Below, piece after piece: positions 45,009-53,254 of a DNA stretch of 64,000 nucleotides. The notes beneath the pieces were generated by a model. That model ran no database searches. It was not told where the DNA came from and saw nothing but the letters and a program-made list of their open reading frames with translations. The stretch's first letter is position 1; every line of letters starts with the position of its first letter. This DNA is from Hyphomonadaceae bacterium UKL13-1 (GTDB lineage Bacteria; Pseudomonadota; Alphaproteobacteria; Caulobacterales; Aquidulcibacteraceae): the NCBI GenBank assembly GCA_001602435.1, contig CP012156.1, positions 3,293,898 to 3,357,897 on the forward strand, written 5' to 3'. A program made the translations under genes and the position numbers.

Positions 45009-45797
45009 ATGATAGACTCCTTCGTGGCAGATCAGCCGTTATGGCTATTGTGGCTGATCTTGCTGGTCAGTCTGGTCGTTTTTGAGTTCTTGGGGCGGGC
45101 GCTGCGCCAGTTTCTACGCCGGCGAGCTGGCGCTGGCACCGATGGTGGGGCCGACGGGGTGGATTATCTGCTGTCGAGTGTGTTTGCGCTCTTGGGCCTC
45201 TTGATAGCCTTCACCTTTGGCATGGCTTTGGACCGTTATGAATCGCGCCGTGATTTGGTCGTGCAGGAGGCTAATGCGATTGGGACGGCCCATATCCGTA
45301 CTGCCTTTGCCGCCGAGCCCGTGCAGACCCAATTGCGAGAGCAGCTAGAGGCCTATGCTAGGACGCGCCTAGCTTATGGCCAGGCGGCCTTTCACGACAA
45401 GCCACCCTTGGCCGCAGAATCCGAGCGACAGCGCGCAGCGCTTGCGACAACAGGGATCGCCGCCACACAAAGCGTCGCCTCTGCCCCTATGGGGCCTGCC
45501 GTGATGGCCAGCGTGAATGACGTGATCGATGTCGGCAGTGCGCGCGAGGCCATTAATCTCGCCAAAGTGCCAACAAGTGTTGTTGCAATGCTGGTCGGCT
45601 ATGCCTTCATCGCAGCCTTTGTCCTGGGCTATTCGCAAGCCATGCCCAGTCTGGTGCAGCGCATTGGCAATGGCTTGCTATTTTTGCTTTTGACCTTGTC
45701 CTTGGTCACGATCTTCGACCTCGACCGCCCGGCAACCGGCACCATCAAAGTCAGCCAGCAGCCGCTGGTTGACCTGATACGTGGGTTTAAGAATTAG
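45009..45797 (+). CDS. DUF4239-like (bestrophin-like) membrane protein
   Basis: The 262-aa protein has four hydrophobic spans arranged two and two: LWLILLVSLVVFEFLG and LLSSVFALLGLLIAFTFGMALDRYESRRDLVVQEANAIGTAHIR near the start, and VVAMLVGYAFIAAFVLGY and LLFLLLTLSLVTIFDLDRP at the end. The conserved FGMALDRYExRRDLVVxEANAIGT block is typical of this family, whose function is unknown. Its 3' end overlaps the convergent merR-like gene by 11 nt. Confidence 0.82.
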   Translation: MIDSFVADQPLWLLWLILLVSLVVFEFLGRALRQFLRRRAGAGTDGGADGVDYLLSSVFALLGLLIAFTFGMALDRYESRRDLVVQEANAIGTAHIRTAFAAEPVQTQLREQLEAYARTRLAYGQAAFHDKPPLAAESERQRAALATTGIAATQSVASAPMGPAVMASVNDVIDVGSAREAINLAKVPTSVVAMLVGYAFIAAFVLGYSQAMPSLVQRIGNGLLFLLLTLSLVTIFDLDRPATGTIKVSQQPLVDLIRGFKN

Positions 45798-46221
45798 GGC
45801 GGCCCTCAGCCAAGTCGCTTCTTGTGCTCTGGGTACCTGAGGCAAGTGCCTCAATGATCCGGCATTCGGAAATCATTCCCCCGGCACATTGGCTGACGAG
45901 GCTTCTCAATTGTGACTCTAGGGCCTTGAGGTCAGCAAGCTTCTGTTGAATTTCAATCAGTTGTTCGCGCGCCATTTTGTCGATCGTGCTGCAGTCCTGT
46001 CCGTTGTTATCTGACGCCGCTAACATTTGCCGGACCGTTGACAGGTCAAATCCCAGTTCTCTGGCGCGACGGATAAAACTCAAGCGGTCTGCGTCCGCTG
46101 GCTGATAGCATCGATAGTTTGACTCGGTGCGCGGCGGTGGACGCAAAAGTCCTGCCTTTTCATAGAACAACACTGTCTCAGCCCTAACGCCTGCCCGCTT
46201 CGCCAAATCACTGGTTCGCAT
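45787..46221 (-). CDS. MerR-family metal-type transcriptional regulator
   Basis: The 144-aa regulator has a MerR winged helix (MRTSDLAKRAGVRAETVLFYEKAGLL...NYRCY, residues 1-39), a dimer coiled coil (81-110) and Cys at 77, 112 and 120 (DCSTIDK; QCAGGMISEC). The Cys positions match the metal ligands of ZntR/PbrR/CadR sensors (79, 114 and 124 in ZntR). Zinc, cadmium, lead or a thiol-reactive signal are all possible. It is divergent from a methyltransferase gene across a canonical MerR promoter at 46225-46255. Confidence 0.9.
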   Translation of the reverse strand: MRTSDLAKRAGVRAETVLFYEKAGLLRPPPRTESNYRCYQPADADRLSFIRRARELGFDLSTVRQMLAASDNNGQDCSTIDKMAREQLIEIQQKLADLKALESQLRSLVSQCAGGMISECRIIEALASGTQSTRSDLAEGRPNS

Positions 46222-46224
46222 CTC

Positions 46225-46255
46225 TTGACCCTGTAGTTACTACAGAGTGTAGGCA
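46225..46255 (+). promoter_or_regulatory. MerR-type promoter with dyad in a 19-bp spacer
   Basis: TTGACC (46225-46230), a 19-bp spacer containing the perfect dyad CTGTAG-TTA-CTACAG (46231-46245), then TAGGCA (46250-46255). The over-long spacer with a central palindrome is the hallmark of promoters that MerR proteins untwist. It drives the plus-strand methyltransferase gene and starts 4 bp from the regulator's own start codon. Confidence 0.85.
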
Positions 46256-46293
46256 TACATTCAGAGACAATTGAGTCAATGAGGAGGGATGCG

Positions 46294-46881
46294 ATGAAAG
46301 CGCTCTTACTGGTCTATGTTCTGGCATTTTTATTGGTCACCTTTGTGTGGCCCACTTGGCGACTGTGGCGCCTCCATGGAATTAATGGATTGGTTCTGCC
46401 GCGAGATGACAGTGCCCATGGCCTGATCGGCATGTGGTTTAAAGGCTTGATGGCTGGTACATTAGTCTTCGCAATTCTGCTTGTGTCTGGCCTTAGTCCC
46501 GCGCATTTCGGACCCCTTCCATGGGCCATGCAGGATGTCGTGCAGAAAGCTGGCTGTGTGCTTTTGTTGTTGTCGTTGGGGTGGATCACGCGCGCACAAT
46601 ATCAGATGGGCCGTTCTTGGCGTATCGGCTTTAAGGACGACGAGATACCCGATCTGGTCTCGTCCGGCCTGTTTGCGCGCTCGCGAAATCCTATTTTTCT
46701 TGGCATGCGCGTGACGCTGTTTGGGTTGTTTCTCGTCATTCCGTGTGCCGTTACATTGGCAATTTTCGCCCTTTCTGAAGCCTTGATCGCCATTCAGGTC
46801 CGGCTGGAGGAGGCGCATCTGAGTAAAAGTCTGGGGGACAAATATCTGGCTTATGCTGCGGTCACGCCAAGGTGGCTTTAG
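46294..46881 (+). CDS. Isoprenylcysteine/phospholipid methyltransferase-family membrane protein
   Basis: Integral membrane methyltransferase-like protein, 195 aa, with four to five spans. The C-terminal block DLVSSGLFARSRNPIFLGM ... FALSEALIAIQVRLEEAHLSKSLGDKYLAYAAVTPRWL follows the ICMT/PEMT pattern (R-x-R-N-P, E-E-x-x-L, G-x-x-Y-xx-Y). The acceptor in bacteria is generally unknown. ATG 46294 is chosen because AGGAGG lies 6 nt before it; ATG 46279 would place that site inside the gene. Directly behind the MerR-type promoter. Confidence 0.83.
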   Translation: MKALLLVYVLAFLLVTFVWPTWRLWRLHGINGLVLPRDDSAHGLIGMWFKGLMAGTLVFAILLVSGLSPAHFGPLPWAMQDVVQKAGCVLLLLSLGWITRAQYQMGRSWRIGFKDDEIPDLVSSGLFARSRNPIFLGMRVTLFGLFLVIPCAVTLAIFALSEALIAIQVRLEEAHLSKSLGDKYLAYAAVTPRWL

Positions 46882-46960
46882 GGTGTAACCCACACCCGCA
46901 AGGGCGCGTAAGCCACAGGGGAAGGTGGGCTGTAGCACTCAGCGCTTTCGGGGAGTGAGC

Positions 46961-47905
46961 ATGACACCACAGGCGCTCGACACTGGTATGATTATGTGTG
47001 CGCTTTTGATGGGTGCCTTGGTTCCAAGGTCGACAACCTGTGCTGTTGCGGCAGTAACTGAGGTTTTAGACCGCAAGCGCGCTTGGCGCTTTGGCGGGTT
47101 TGCCTTGGCCAGCCTCAGCGCCATGGTGTTCCTTTGGCCAATCGCATGGTTCACGGGTCTCCCCATCCATTTTGCGCCGAGTATTACGCCGAGTTTCCTG
47201 ATTTTTCTGGGAGGCCTTTTCTTCGGGGTAGGCGCGGCGCTGAATGGGGCCTGCGTGTTTGGCACCTTGACCAAGATCGTTAGTGGCGACACGTCCTATT
47301 TGTTTGTCTTGCCAGGCTTGTGGCTTGGCGCTCTACTTCTGGGGCTAACGGGTCTCTCCGTTCAGCCCCACATGATGCCCTCCCTTACTTTTTCCGCCCC
47401 TGCCTTAGGCCTTGTGGCTTTATGGGGTTTCGCCTTGGGCCTCTTAATTTTGATCGGCTGGCTGTTTGCGCAAAAAAATAAGGGCAATAAAGCTTGGTCG
47501 ATGGTGGCAATTGGTGTGGTTGGTGGCCTCCTTTACACCATCCACCCCGCTTGGAATTATAGCGTGGCGATCCACAATTTCGCGCAAGCCATCCTGTCGG
47601 CCCCCCAGCATATGGCCGATGGTCTGCTGCCTTGGCTGGTTGGTGCGGCCTGTCTCGGCGGCGTCACATCGACGGTGGCAGCCGGCACGTTCAAACTAAA
47701 ACCGCCCAGCCTGCGCGGCAGTGTCGGGGCCCTGATGGGCGGGTGCTTCATGGCCTTTGGACTCGTGATGATCCCAGGCGGCAATGACGGCCTCATCCTC
47801 TTCCTGCTTCCCAGCCTCATCGGCTCCGGTGCCTTGGCCTATGTGGCGATGAATGCAGGCATTCTTGGTACCCTCTTGCTGGGACGGGCAATGCGGGTGC
47901 GCTAA
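46961..47905 (+). CDS. YeeE/YedE-family sulfur-compound transporter
   Basis: The 314-aa permease has about nine spans. The two family Cys motifs are present: C27 in PRSTTCAVAAV and C98 in LNGACVFGTLTKI, equivalent to Cys residues in the thiosulfate transporter TsuA. Thiosulfate or a related thiol compound is the likely cargo. ATG 46961 has GGGAG 5 nt upstream; an open frame to 46925 has none. It follows the methyltransferase by 79 nt with no terminator seen, so it probably belongs to the MerR-controlled transcript. Confidence 0.85.
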   Translation: MTPQALDTGMIMCALLMGALVPRSTTCAVAAVTEVLDRKRAWRFGGFALASLSAMVFLWPIAWFTGLPIHFAPSITPSFLIFLGGLFFGVGAALNGACVFGTLTKIVSGDTSYLFVLPGLWLGALLLGLTGLSVQPHMMPSLTFSAPALGLVALWGFALGLLILIGWLFAQKNKGNKAWSMVAIGVVGGLLYTIHPAWNYSVAIHNFAQAILSAPQHMADGLLPWLVGAACLGGVTSTVAAGTFKLKPPSLRGSVGALMGGCFMAFGLVMIPGGNDGLILFLLPSLIGSGALAYVAMNAGILGTLLLGRAMRVR

Positions 47906-48024
47906 CTGCACCCATTATGTCCCAAAACTCGCGTGGCACGGGAATCGCTTCTCCAGATAGGCTTGTCCCAAACAGACACAAAAGCCGTTGGCCGTGTCCG
48001 GGACCCCAATTTGGAGTGAAGAGA

Positions 48025-48429
48025 ATGCGCAAACCAGTCATCGTCGCCACAGCGATCGTCGCCGCTGCTCTGGCAGCCGGTTTTGCCTTCGCGGGGGTGC
48101 AAACCACCACAGGCCACGCCAGCACGCCAGAACGGGAAGCAACCTATCAGAGCTGCTTGAAGGCAGCAGACGCCAAGTTTGACGGCATCCACCTCGACCT
48201 TTTAGTTGGCGAGGCAGCCGACAAGGTTGCTCTGCGCAACCGCGCCATGCGCGCCCATTGCGACGCTTATCGCGGAGACCTTACCACCCGCTGGACCGGC
48301 TTTGCTGACTCCTGCCAAGACACCGCCGGATATTCGGGTCTTGAAGGCAGAACCCTAAACGCCAACCGCGTCACAGCGATGCGTCAAGTCTGCACGGCAA
48401 TGACCGCGACGCAATCCGCTGCGAAATAG
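48025..48429 (+). CDS. Exported hypothetical protein with four cysteines
   Basis: Not recognised. The 134-aa product begins with a signal or anchor segment (MRKPVIVATAIVAAALAAGF) and has an exported helical domain with Cys at QSCLKAA, AHCDAYRG, DSCQDTAG and QVCTAM, likely two disulfides. ATG 48025 follows GGAGTGAAGAGA; the frame is open to 47917 but those codons lie in the spacer. Stands alone. Confidence 0.72.
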   Translation: MRKPVIVATAIVAAALAAGFAFAGVQTTTGHASTPEREATYQSCLKAADAKFDGIHLDLLVGEAADKVALRNRAMRAHCDAYRGDLTTRWTGFADSCQDTAGYSGLEGRTLNANRVTAMRQVCTAMTATQSAAK

Positions 48430-48552
48430 GGCTCGAATGGGTGTCAGCCTCGCAAGAGTCCGGGCGCAAGCCGCATAAGGGACCTTGCATAGATTTGACC
48501 GCACCTCACCGCATTTCAGCGTTGGCTAAGTTTGGATTGCGCGGCACTGCCT

Positions 48553-49026
48553 TCAAAGTTTCAGTTTAGCCTTTGCCAAGGCTAACTTAATGTCCGTTTC
48601 GACTGACTTTGGTACGATCACTTTATTGAAGGGCATAAAGGCCACCGGTATCAACTTCCAATTCCCGACAATGTTTGGGATGGTGATGATCAGGAAGAAC
48701 ATGCACAAATTTGCTAGCGAGGCGAGCAAATGCGCCAAAGCGATTATCCAGCCGAAGGTGATCACCCACAAAAAATTCAGAACGTCACCGACACCCTGCA
48801 TCTCGCTTTGTGCCTGTGAAACATCTGACGGGAGTTTCTTCATCTTGCGGTAGGCGTTCACCTGGCTCCGCGTCACAACGCCAAAACCAAACGGCCAAGC
48901 CGAATATCTGGCTAGGCGGAAAAGCGGAATAAAGACCGGGAAAAAGACAATTGCTGCCAAGCTGTACAGCAGAAAAAGTGCCCAACCACCCAGAAAGAAC
49001 CAGATGATATTTCCCAATAATGTCAT
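48553..49026 (-). CDS. YccF-family inner-membrane protein
   Basis: The 157-aa protein has the YccF (DUF307) pattern: MTLLGNIIWFFLGGWALFLLYSLA at the start, FFPVFIPLFRLARYSAWPFG, and the repeated second half LNFLWVITFGWIIALAHLL ... ITIPNIVGNWKLIPVAFMPFNKVIV. Function unknown. ATG 49026 matches homologue starts; the frame is open to 49152 but the extra residues look unlike the family. Last chromosomal gene before the mobile-element junction. Confidence 0.88.
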   Translation of the reverse strand: MTLLGNIIWFFLGGWALFLLYSLAAIVFFPVFIPLFRLARYSAWPFGFGVVTRSQVNAYRKMKKLPSDVSQAQSEMQGVGDVLNFLWVITFGWIIALAHLLASLANLCMFFLIITIPNIVGNWKLIPVAFMPFNKVIVPKSVETDIKLALAKAKLKL

Positions 49027-49289
49027 ATGCTTCCCCAGATTCTGAGACGACAAGCGGCCTTTTTGCGTGAGATCGCAGAGCACATCCCCACTCTTGCAGA
49101 ATGCGCTCAAGACACCCTTTGGCACCCTTGTGCCCTTTAGGGACGACGTCAATTGGCCAAAGCATCTCTCAGGTGACGCTAAGCCGCTATGCGAACCTAT
49201 TTCATGCCAATTGCTTCAACCGATCGCCCGCTAGGCCCATATAGCGGTGCAAGTTTTTAGGCGGTGCTATCTATAAAGACCAAAAAAAC

Positions 49290-49334
49290 TGGTGCCGCAA
49301 ACAGGATTCGAACCTGCGACCCCATCATTACGAA
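49290..49334 (-). other. 3' half of tRNA-Thr(CGU): integration site (att) of the mobile element
   Basis: Read on the minus strand, 45 nt run from the anticodon loop TTCGTAA through a T arm (GCAGG-TTCGAAT-CCTGT), acceptor strand TTGCGGC, discriminator A and CCA. The match to tRNA-Thr(CGU) stops exactly at the anticodon loop; no D arm or 5' acceptor follows to the right. This is what a tRNA-targeting integrase leaves on the side away from the rebuilt gene. An inverted copy of the loop region (TTACGAAAA 49328-49336 and TTTTCGTAA 49379-49387) lies just inside the element. The intact tRNA should lie at the far end, outside the window. Confidence 0.85.
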
Positions 49335-49570
49335 AAGTGAACCCCTTGTTTTTTCGCGTTTTCACGGCTTGTCACGATTTTTCGTAATATATTGCGTCAC
49401 ATAGATTTTCTTGTAATGTTATGGGACAGCTTGTTACTGAATTTTTCCCATTTGGTAGCAAATTGGTAGCAAAAAAAGCTGAAAATGGGTCCAAACTTCG
49501 CCATTTTTGAGATGATGGTGTCGCGTGATGGGGTCGATTGATAGCACAAAAATGGCATAGGAAGTTGACA

Positions 49571-50860
49571 ATGTCAGACGTTTTGAAGGCAAAAATCAAC
49601 AAGAGATTTGTCGATTCCGCGATGCCGCCCGAGACCGGCGACACGCGGATTTGGGACATTGAGTTGCGTGGCTTCATGCTTCGGATCTCGTCGAGTGGCC
49701 GAAAGACCTATTGCGTGAAGTATCGCGTGAACCGTCAACAGCGATGGATGACGATTGGCGAGCATGGTCTGCCTTGGACGCCTGAAGCTGCCCGCAACCG
49801 CGCACGGGAAGTCATCACTGAGGCGACCAAGGGCGTCGACCTATCTGAGACCCCGAGTGAACGGGTAAAAGCTTTGGCCGGAAAAGGTGGGCTGGTCATA
49901 GCGAAGGCCATGCGTGACGCGACTATCGGCCAGTTGTTTGAGATGTATTTCCGCGATGGACCCAGTGACAAGCCGCTTAAGCGGGAGTCGTCTTGGTCGG
50001 TCGATGCCACTTCTTACAAGCGCCATATCAAACCCCTTCTGGATGATGTCATTGCAAAGGACGTTCGGCCTAGTGATCTCGCCGCTTGGCAAAGGGACGT
50101 AGCGGCGGGCAAGACTTCACACGACATCAAGACTGGCCCCCGGGGCCGTTCGATTGTTAAGGGCGGACCTAGTGCTGCCTCCCGTGGAATGAGGTGCCTG
50201 TCCGCGATGTTCTCGTGGGCGATCTGGCGGGAGATTTTGGAAACCAATCCCTGCTCCAAAGTCCAGAAGCTGCGCGACAACCGGCGGGAACGATCCATCA
50301 CCACGGAAGAGGCAAAGAAGCTTTGGACGGTCCTCGATGAGGCGCAAGCCGCATGGGTCATCGCGCCTCATTATGCCAACATCATTCGCCTGATCATGCT
50401 GACGGGAGCGCGCCGTAACGAAATCACTGAACTCAATTGGTCTGAAGTTGACATAGAGCGCTCGCGTCTCGTTCTACCGCCGATCCGAACAAAAATGGGT
50501 AGTCAAAATAAATCACGCACGATCATTCTGTCCGAGCAAGCGCGCGCTATCCTCGAATACCTGCCGCGATTGGGGCCTTATGTCTTTATGTCTCAAATCT
50601 CCGGTAAGCCGGTTTTGGGGGTCAATAAGGCATGGCTGAAAGTCCGCGAGCTCGCGGGGCTCTCAGATGTTCGGCTCCATGACCTACGCCATAGCTTTGC
50701 GACTTTCGCTGTCGAAGATGGTGCCTCACTCTATCTCGTAGGTCGAGCTTTAGGACATGCGAACGCCTCTTCAACCGAACGCTATGCGCACCCCGGTGAT
50801 ACCGCCGCACGGATTATTGCTGAGAAGGTGGCCGAGCGGTTCGCCATAGGGCGGGAGTGA
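49571..50860 (+). CDS. int: Tyrosine recombinase (phage/ICE integrase)
   Basis: Site-specific integrase of 429 aa from ATG 49571 (AGGAAG upstream). The N-terminal arm-binding domain (KINKRFVDSAMPPETGDTRIWD ... GFMLRISSSGRKTYCVKYRV) is the DUF4102 type, followed by a core-binding domain and the catalytic domain with R281 (TGARRNEI), H370 and R373 (HDLRHSFATF), H396 (LGHANASS) and Y405 (ERYAHP). All active-site residues are present, so it should work. It sits 236 bp from the tRNA-Thr fragment and its last codons overlap the next gene by one base. Confidence 0.95.
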   Translation: MSDVLKAKINKRFVDSAMPPETGDTRIWDIELRGFMLRISSSGRKTYCVKYRVNRQQRWMTIGEHGLPWTPEAARNRAREVITEATKGVDLSETPSERVKALAGKGGLVIAKAMRDATIGQLFEMYFRDGPSDKPLKRESSWSVDATSYKRHIKPLLDDVIAKDVRPSDLAAWQRDVAAGKTSHDIKTGPRGRSIVKGGPSAASRGMRCLSAMFSWAIWREILETNPCSKVQKLRDNRRERSITTEEAKKLWTVLDEAQAAWVIAPHYANIIRLIMLTGARRNEITELNWSEVDIERSRLVLPPIRTKMGSQNKSRTIILSEQARAILEYLPRLGPYVFMSQISGKPVLGVNKAWLKVRELAGLSDVRLHDLRHSFATFAVEDGASLYLVGRALGHANASSTERYAHPGDTAARIIAEKVAERFAIGRE

Positions 50861-51228
50861 TGCAACTATTTGGCGATAAAGCATCAATCTCAGAGGCCAA
50901 GTTGACGGAATATATTCTGTCTACGACCCATCGAATTGGCGCCAACAAAGCAAGAGTGTTCAAGTCTGCATTGGGCATAGGGCTGGCGGAAGTCGCTGTC
51001 TTGAGATCCGCTTTGCTTGACGCAGCCCGGACACAAACTCCGAACTTCATCCGCCAGGACAAGTTCGGCCAGCATTACGCGATTGTCTTAAAACTTGCCT
51101 ATGGAACGAAGTCAGCTTTTGTGCGATCATTATGGGTGATACGGACTGGAGACGACGTCGCAAAGTTTGTTTCGGCCTTTGTTGTGAATGACAGGCGAGC
51201 CGGATCTGAGGACAAAAACCATGACTAA
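50860..51228 (+). CDS. DUF6883-domain protein, first of a toxin/antitoxin-like pair
   Basis: The 122-aa protein shows the DUF6883 pattern: AKLTEYILSTTHRIGANKARVFKSALG, then FGQHYAIVLKL, and the closing SLWVIRTGDDVAKFVSAFVV. The family is found with DUF4926 proteins and in polymorphic toxin contexts; its activity is not known to me. It overlaps the integrase stop (TGATG) and the DUF4926 start (ATGACTAA, 8 nt), so integrase and pair may be translationally linked. Confidence 0.75.
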   Translation: MQLFGDKASISEAKLTEYILSTTHRIGANKARVFKSALGIGLAEVAVLRSALLDAARTQTPNFIRQDKFGQHYAIVLKLAYGTKSAFVRSLWVIRTGDDVAKFVSAFVVNDRRAGSEDKNHD

Positions 51229-51439
51229 AGTGCAACCCAACTTGCTAGACGCCGTCGCGCTTTTGAGCGATCAAAATGAGCTAGGTCTCGTTCAGGGACA
51301 AGTTGGAACCGTGGTCGAGTTGTTGGATGACGACTTTGCACTCGTTGAGTTCTGTGACCGGGATGGCGCGACTTTTTCAATGCCGACATTGCCAATCTCT
51401 TCGCTCCTTCGTTTGTCCTATGTGCAAGTCGCGGCCTGA
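51221..51439 (+). CDS. DUF4926-domain protein, partner of DUF6883
   Basis: Small beta-rich protein, 72 aa from ATG 51221: NLLDAVALLSDQNELGLVQGQVGTVVELLDDDFALVEFCDRDGATF in pieces matches the DUF4926 LLDVVAL...G..GQVGTVVE.....Y.VEF.D..G pattern. Overlap with the upstream gene implies coupled, stoichiometric expression as in toxin/antitoxin or toxin/immunity pairs. The pairing is recalled from other genomes; no activity has been inferred from motifs. Confidence 0.75.
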   Translation: MTKVQPNLLDAVALLSDQNELGLVQGQVGTVVELLDDDFALVEFCDRDGATFSMPTLPISSLLRLSYVQVAA

Positions 51440-51500
51440 GGCAGCTATTTGACGGTCTCAAATTTCTACCCATCAGCCCATACCAACTTCATTGAATTTT

Positions 51501-51530
51501 TCATATTTTATGATAAGTTCATATTATGAA
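51501..51530. promoter_or_regulatory. Twin palindromic operator overlapping the abiEi start
   Basis: Two 13-bp perfect palindromes, TCATA-TTT-TATGA (51501-51513) and TTCAT-ATT-ATGAA (51518-51530), lie 17 bp apart start to start. The second contains the abiEi start codon (51526). AbiEi antitoxins are known to repress their own promoter by binding inverted repeats, so these are the expected operator. No Shine-Dalgarno sequence is visible. Confidence 0.7.
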
Positions 51531-52296
51531 TACGAATGTAGCATCAAAAATACAAAATGTCCTTGATGATTGGCCAAGCAAAGGACTCGTCACTCAAGCG
51601 TGGCTGAGCCAGCGGGGGGTATCGTACAGCCTAGCCAATCAATATGTGAAAAGCGGTTGGTTGGAAAGGCTAAGCCCCGGCGTGTTCCAGCGCCCAAACG
51701 ATGAAATGACGTGGCAAGCGGCCCTTTCTGGTTTGCAAACGCAATTAGGTTTGGCAATCCATGTCGGAGGTCTTACGGCCCTAACCAATGATGGCTTTGC
51801 CCACTATGCGCGGGTCGACGTTGAACCAGTGCATTTGTTTGGTCCCAAAGGCGCGACGCTTCCTAAATGGTTCAAAGCCGCTTGGTCGAACGAATTTGTG
51901 CATTCCCAGACAAACTTTCTGCCACCGCATCTCGGTGTCCGCAAAGCGACTTATGACGGCTTTCAGCTTCAATCCTCTGCGCCGGAGCGGGCAATCTTGG
52001 AGCTACTCTATCTAAGCCCCAAGTCTGTAAGTCTGCTGGAAGCGTATGAAATCATGGACGGCCTGCGCAATCTGCGGCCTGAGCTAATGACCGCGCTGCT
52101 TGTAGGTTGCGGCTCATATAAAGTGAGGCGACTTTTTGCTTTCATGGGTCGCAAGCTGGATCTGCCGATAGTTCAAGAGCTAGATCTTGACGGCTTGGAT
52201 TATGGCTCGGGTGTTCGGGCAATTGTTCAGAACGGCGTCTATGATGCACGTTCGCAGCTCATGCTGCCGCGCGAACTTATGGAGCGTGGCAATTGA
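51526..52296 (+). CDS. abiEi: AbiEi-type antitoxin (type IV TA, winged helix)
   Basis: Antitoxin and autorepressor of 256 aa. The N-terminal winged helix is PSKGLVTQAWLSQRGVSYSLANQYVKSGWLERLSPGVFQRP (in pieces, residues 18-58), followed by the AbiEi_3-like domain with GLAIHVGGLTALTNDGFAHY, SAPERAILELLYL and the C-terminal YDARSQLMLPRELMERGN. The start codon lies in an operator palindrome with no ribosome-binding site, suggesting a leaderless or poorly initiated mRNA. It overlaps abiEii by 4 nt. Confidence 0.88.
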   Translation: MNTNVASKIQNVLDDWPSKGLVTQAWLSQRGVSYSLANQYVKSGWLERLSPGVFQRPNDEMTWQAALSGLQTQLGLAIHVGGLTALTNDGFAHYARVDVEPVHLFGPKGATLPKWFKAAWSNEFVHSQTNFLPPHLGVRKATYDGFQLQSSAPERAILELLYLSPKSVSLLEAYEIMDGLRNLRPELMTALLVGCGSYKVRRLFAFMGRKLDLPIVQELDLDGLDYGSGVRAIVQNGVYDARSQLMLPRELMERGN

Positions 52297-53216
52297 GACC
52301 CGTTTACGAGGACCAAGTCAGACTTCTTTTGGCGGTCTTGCCATTTGTGGCCGCTGAGCGTTGCTTTGCGCTCAAAGGCGGTACGGCCATCAACTTGTTT
52401 GAACGGGATCTGCCTCGCCTATCGGTGGATATTGATCTGACCTATGTTGGCTTAGAAGGCCGCGAAGATGCACTAGCGACAATAAGAGATGCCCTTAGTC
52501 GCATTGCCACCAATATCGAGCGAACATTGCCAAACACCCGTGCCCGTTTGGTGCACCAGGGCGATGCTGGATTAGACGTCAAACTGCATATTCAAAGGCA
52601 TCGCACGCAGATCAAAATTGAGGTCAATCCAACGCTTCGCGGCATCGCTTTTCCAGTGCGCGATATGGTTTGCTCAAAGAGTGTCCAAGAGCGATTTGAG
52701 ACATTTGTGCGAGTGCCGGTCGTGTCAAAGGGTGAGCTGTTTGGCGGAAAGATATGCGCGGCACTAGATCGGCAGCACCCACGTGATCTTTTTGATGTTA
52801 GCTTCTTGCTTGCCGATGGCGGGCTAACACCGGAAATTCGGATGGGCATGATATTAGGGTTGGTATCTCACAACCGTCCTCTAGACGAATTGCTCCGTCC
52901 AAACCTGAAAGATCGAACTCAGGCTTTCAATGCCGAGTTTGAGGGCATGACCTTCTCGCCCTTTAGCTATGACGAACATGTCGCCACCCTGCGCGCCCTT
53001 GTCGCGGAGATCCATGCGACTTTGACGGAAGCTGATCGCCAGTTCCTGATTTCATTTCATGAGGGTGAGCCAGACTGGACAATCTTGCAAAATCAAGATG
53101 CCGCCCAATTGCCTGCGCCCGCGTGGAAATTAGAAAACCTCAAAAGGCTGCGTCTGGAGAATCAGAAGAAGCATGCCGAAGGTCTGGCTCGCCTTAAAGG
53201 CATTCTGAACAGATGA
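52293..53216 (+). CDS. abiEii: AbiEii-type nucleotidyltransferase toxin
   Basis: Nucleotidyltransferase-fold toxin of 307 aa. The polymerase-beta signature is complete: FALKGGTAINLFERDLPRLSVDIDLTY with GGT at 29-31 and D46-x-D48. HPRDLFDVSFLL is the conserved later block of the family. AbiEii homologues add nucleotides to tRNA acceptor ends or other targets to stop translation. The start is TTG 52293 within the abiEi stop (TTGA), a weak coupled start expected for a toxin. Confidence 0.88.
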   Translation: MRPVYEDQVRLLLAVLPFVAAERCFALKGGTAINLFERDLPRLSVDIDLTYVGLEGREDALATIRDALSRIATNIERTLPNTRARLVHQGDAGLDVKLHIQRHRTQIKIEVNPTLRGIAFPVRDMVCSKSVQERFETFVRVPVVSKGELFGGKICAALDRQHPRDLFDVSFLLADGGLTPEIRMGMILGLVSHNRPLDELLRPNLKDRTQAFNAEFEGMTFSPFSYDEHVATLRALVAEIHATLTEADRQFLISFHEGEPDWTILQNQDAAQLPAPAWKLENLKRLRLENQKKHAEGLARLKGILNR

Positions 53217-53254
53217 TGTTTTGCCAAACTGGCTGATCTTCAACAGCCCCGTGT

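Noticed and set aside
49290-49400. Complete tRNA-Thr gene
   Set aside because: Only the sequence from the anticodon loop to CCA is present; the D arm and 5' acceptor strand are missing and the CACTT side does not pair with TGATG.
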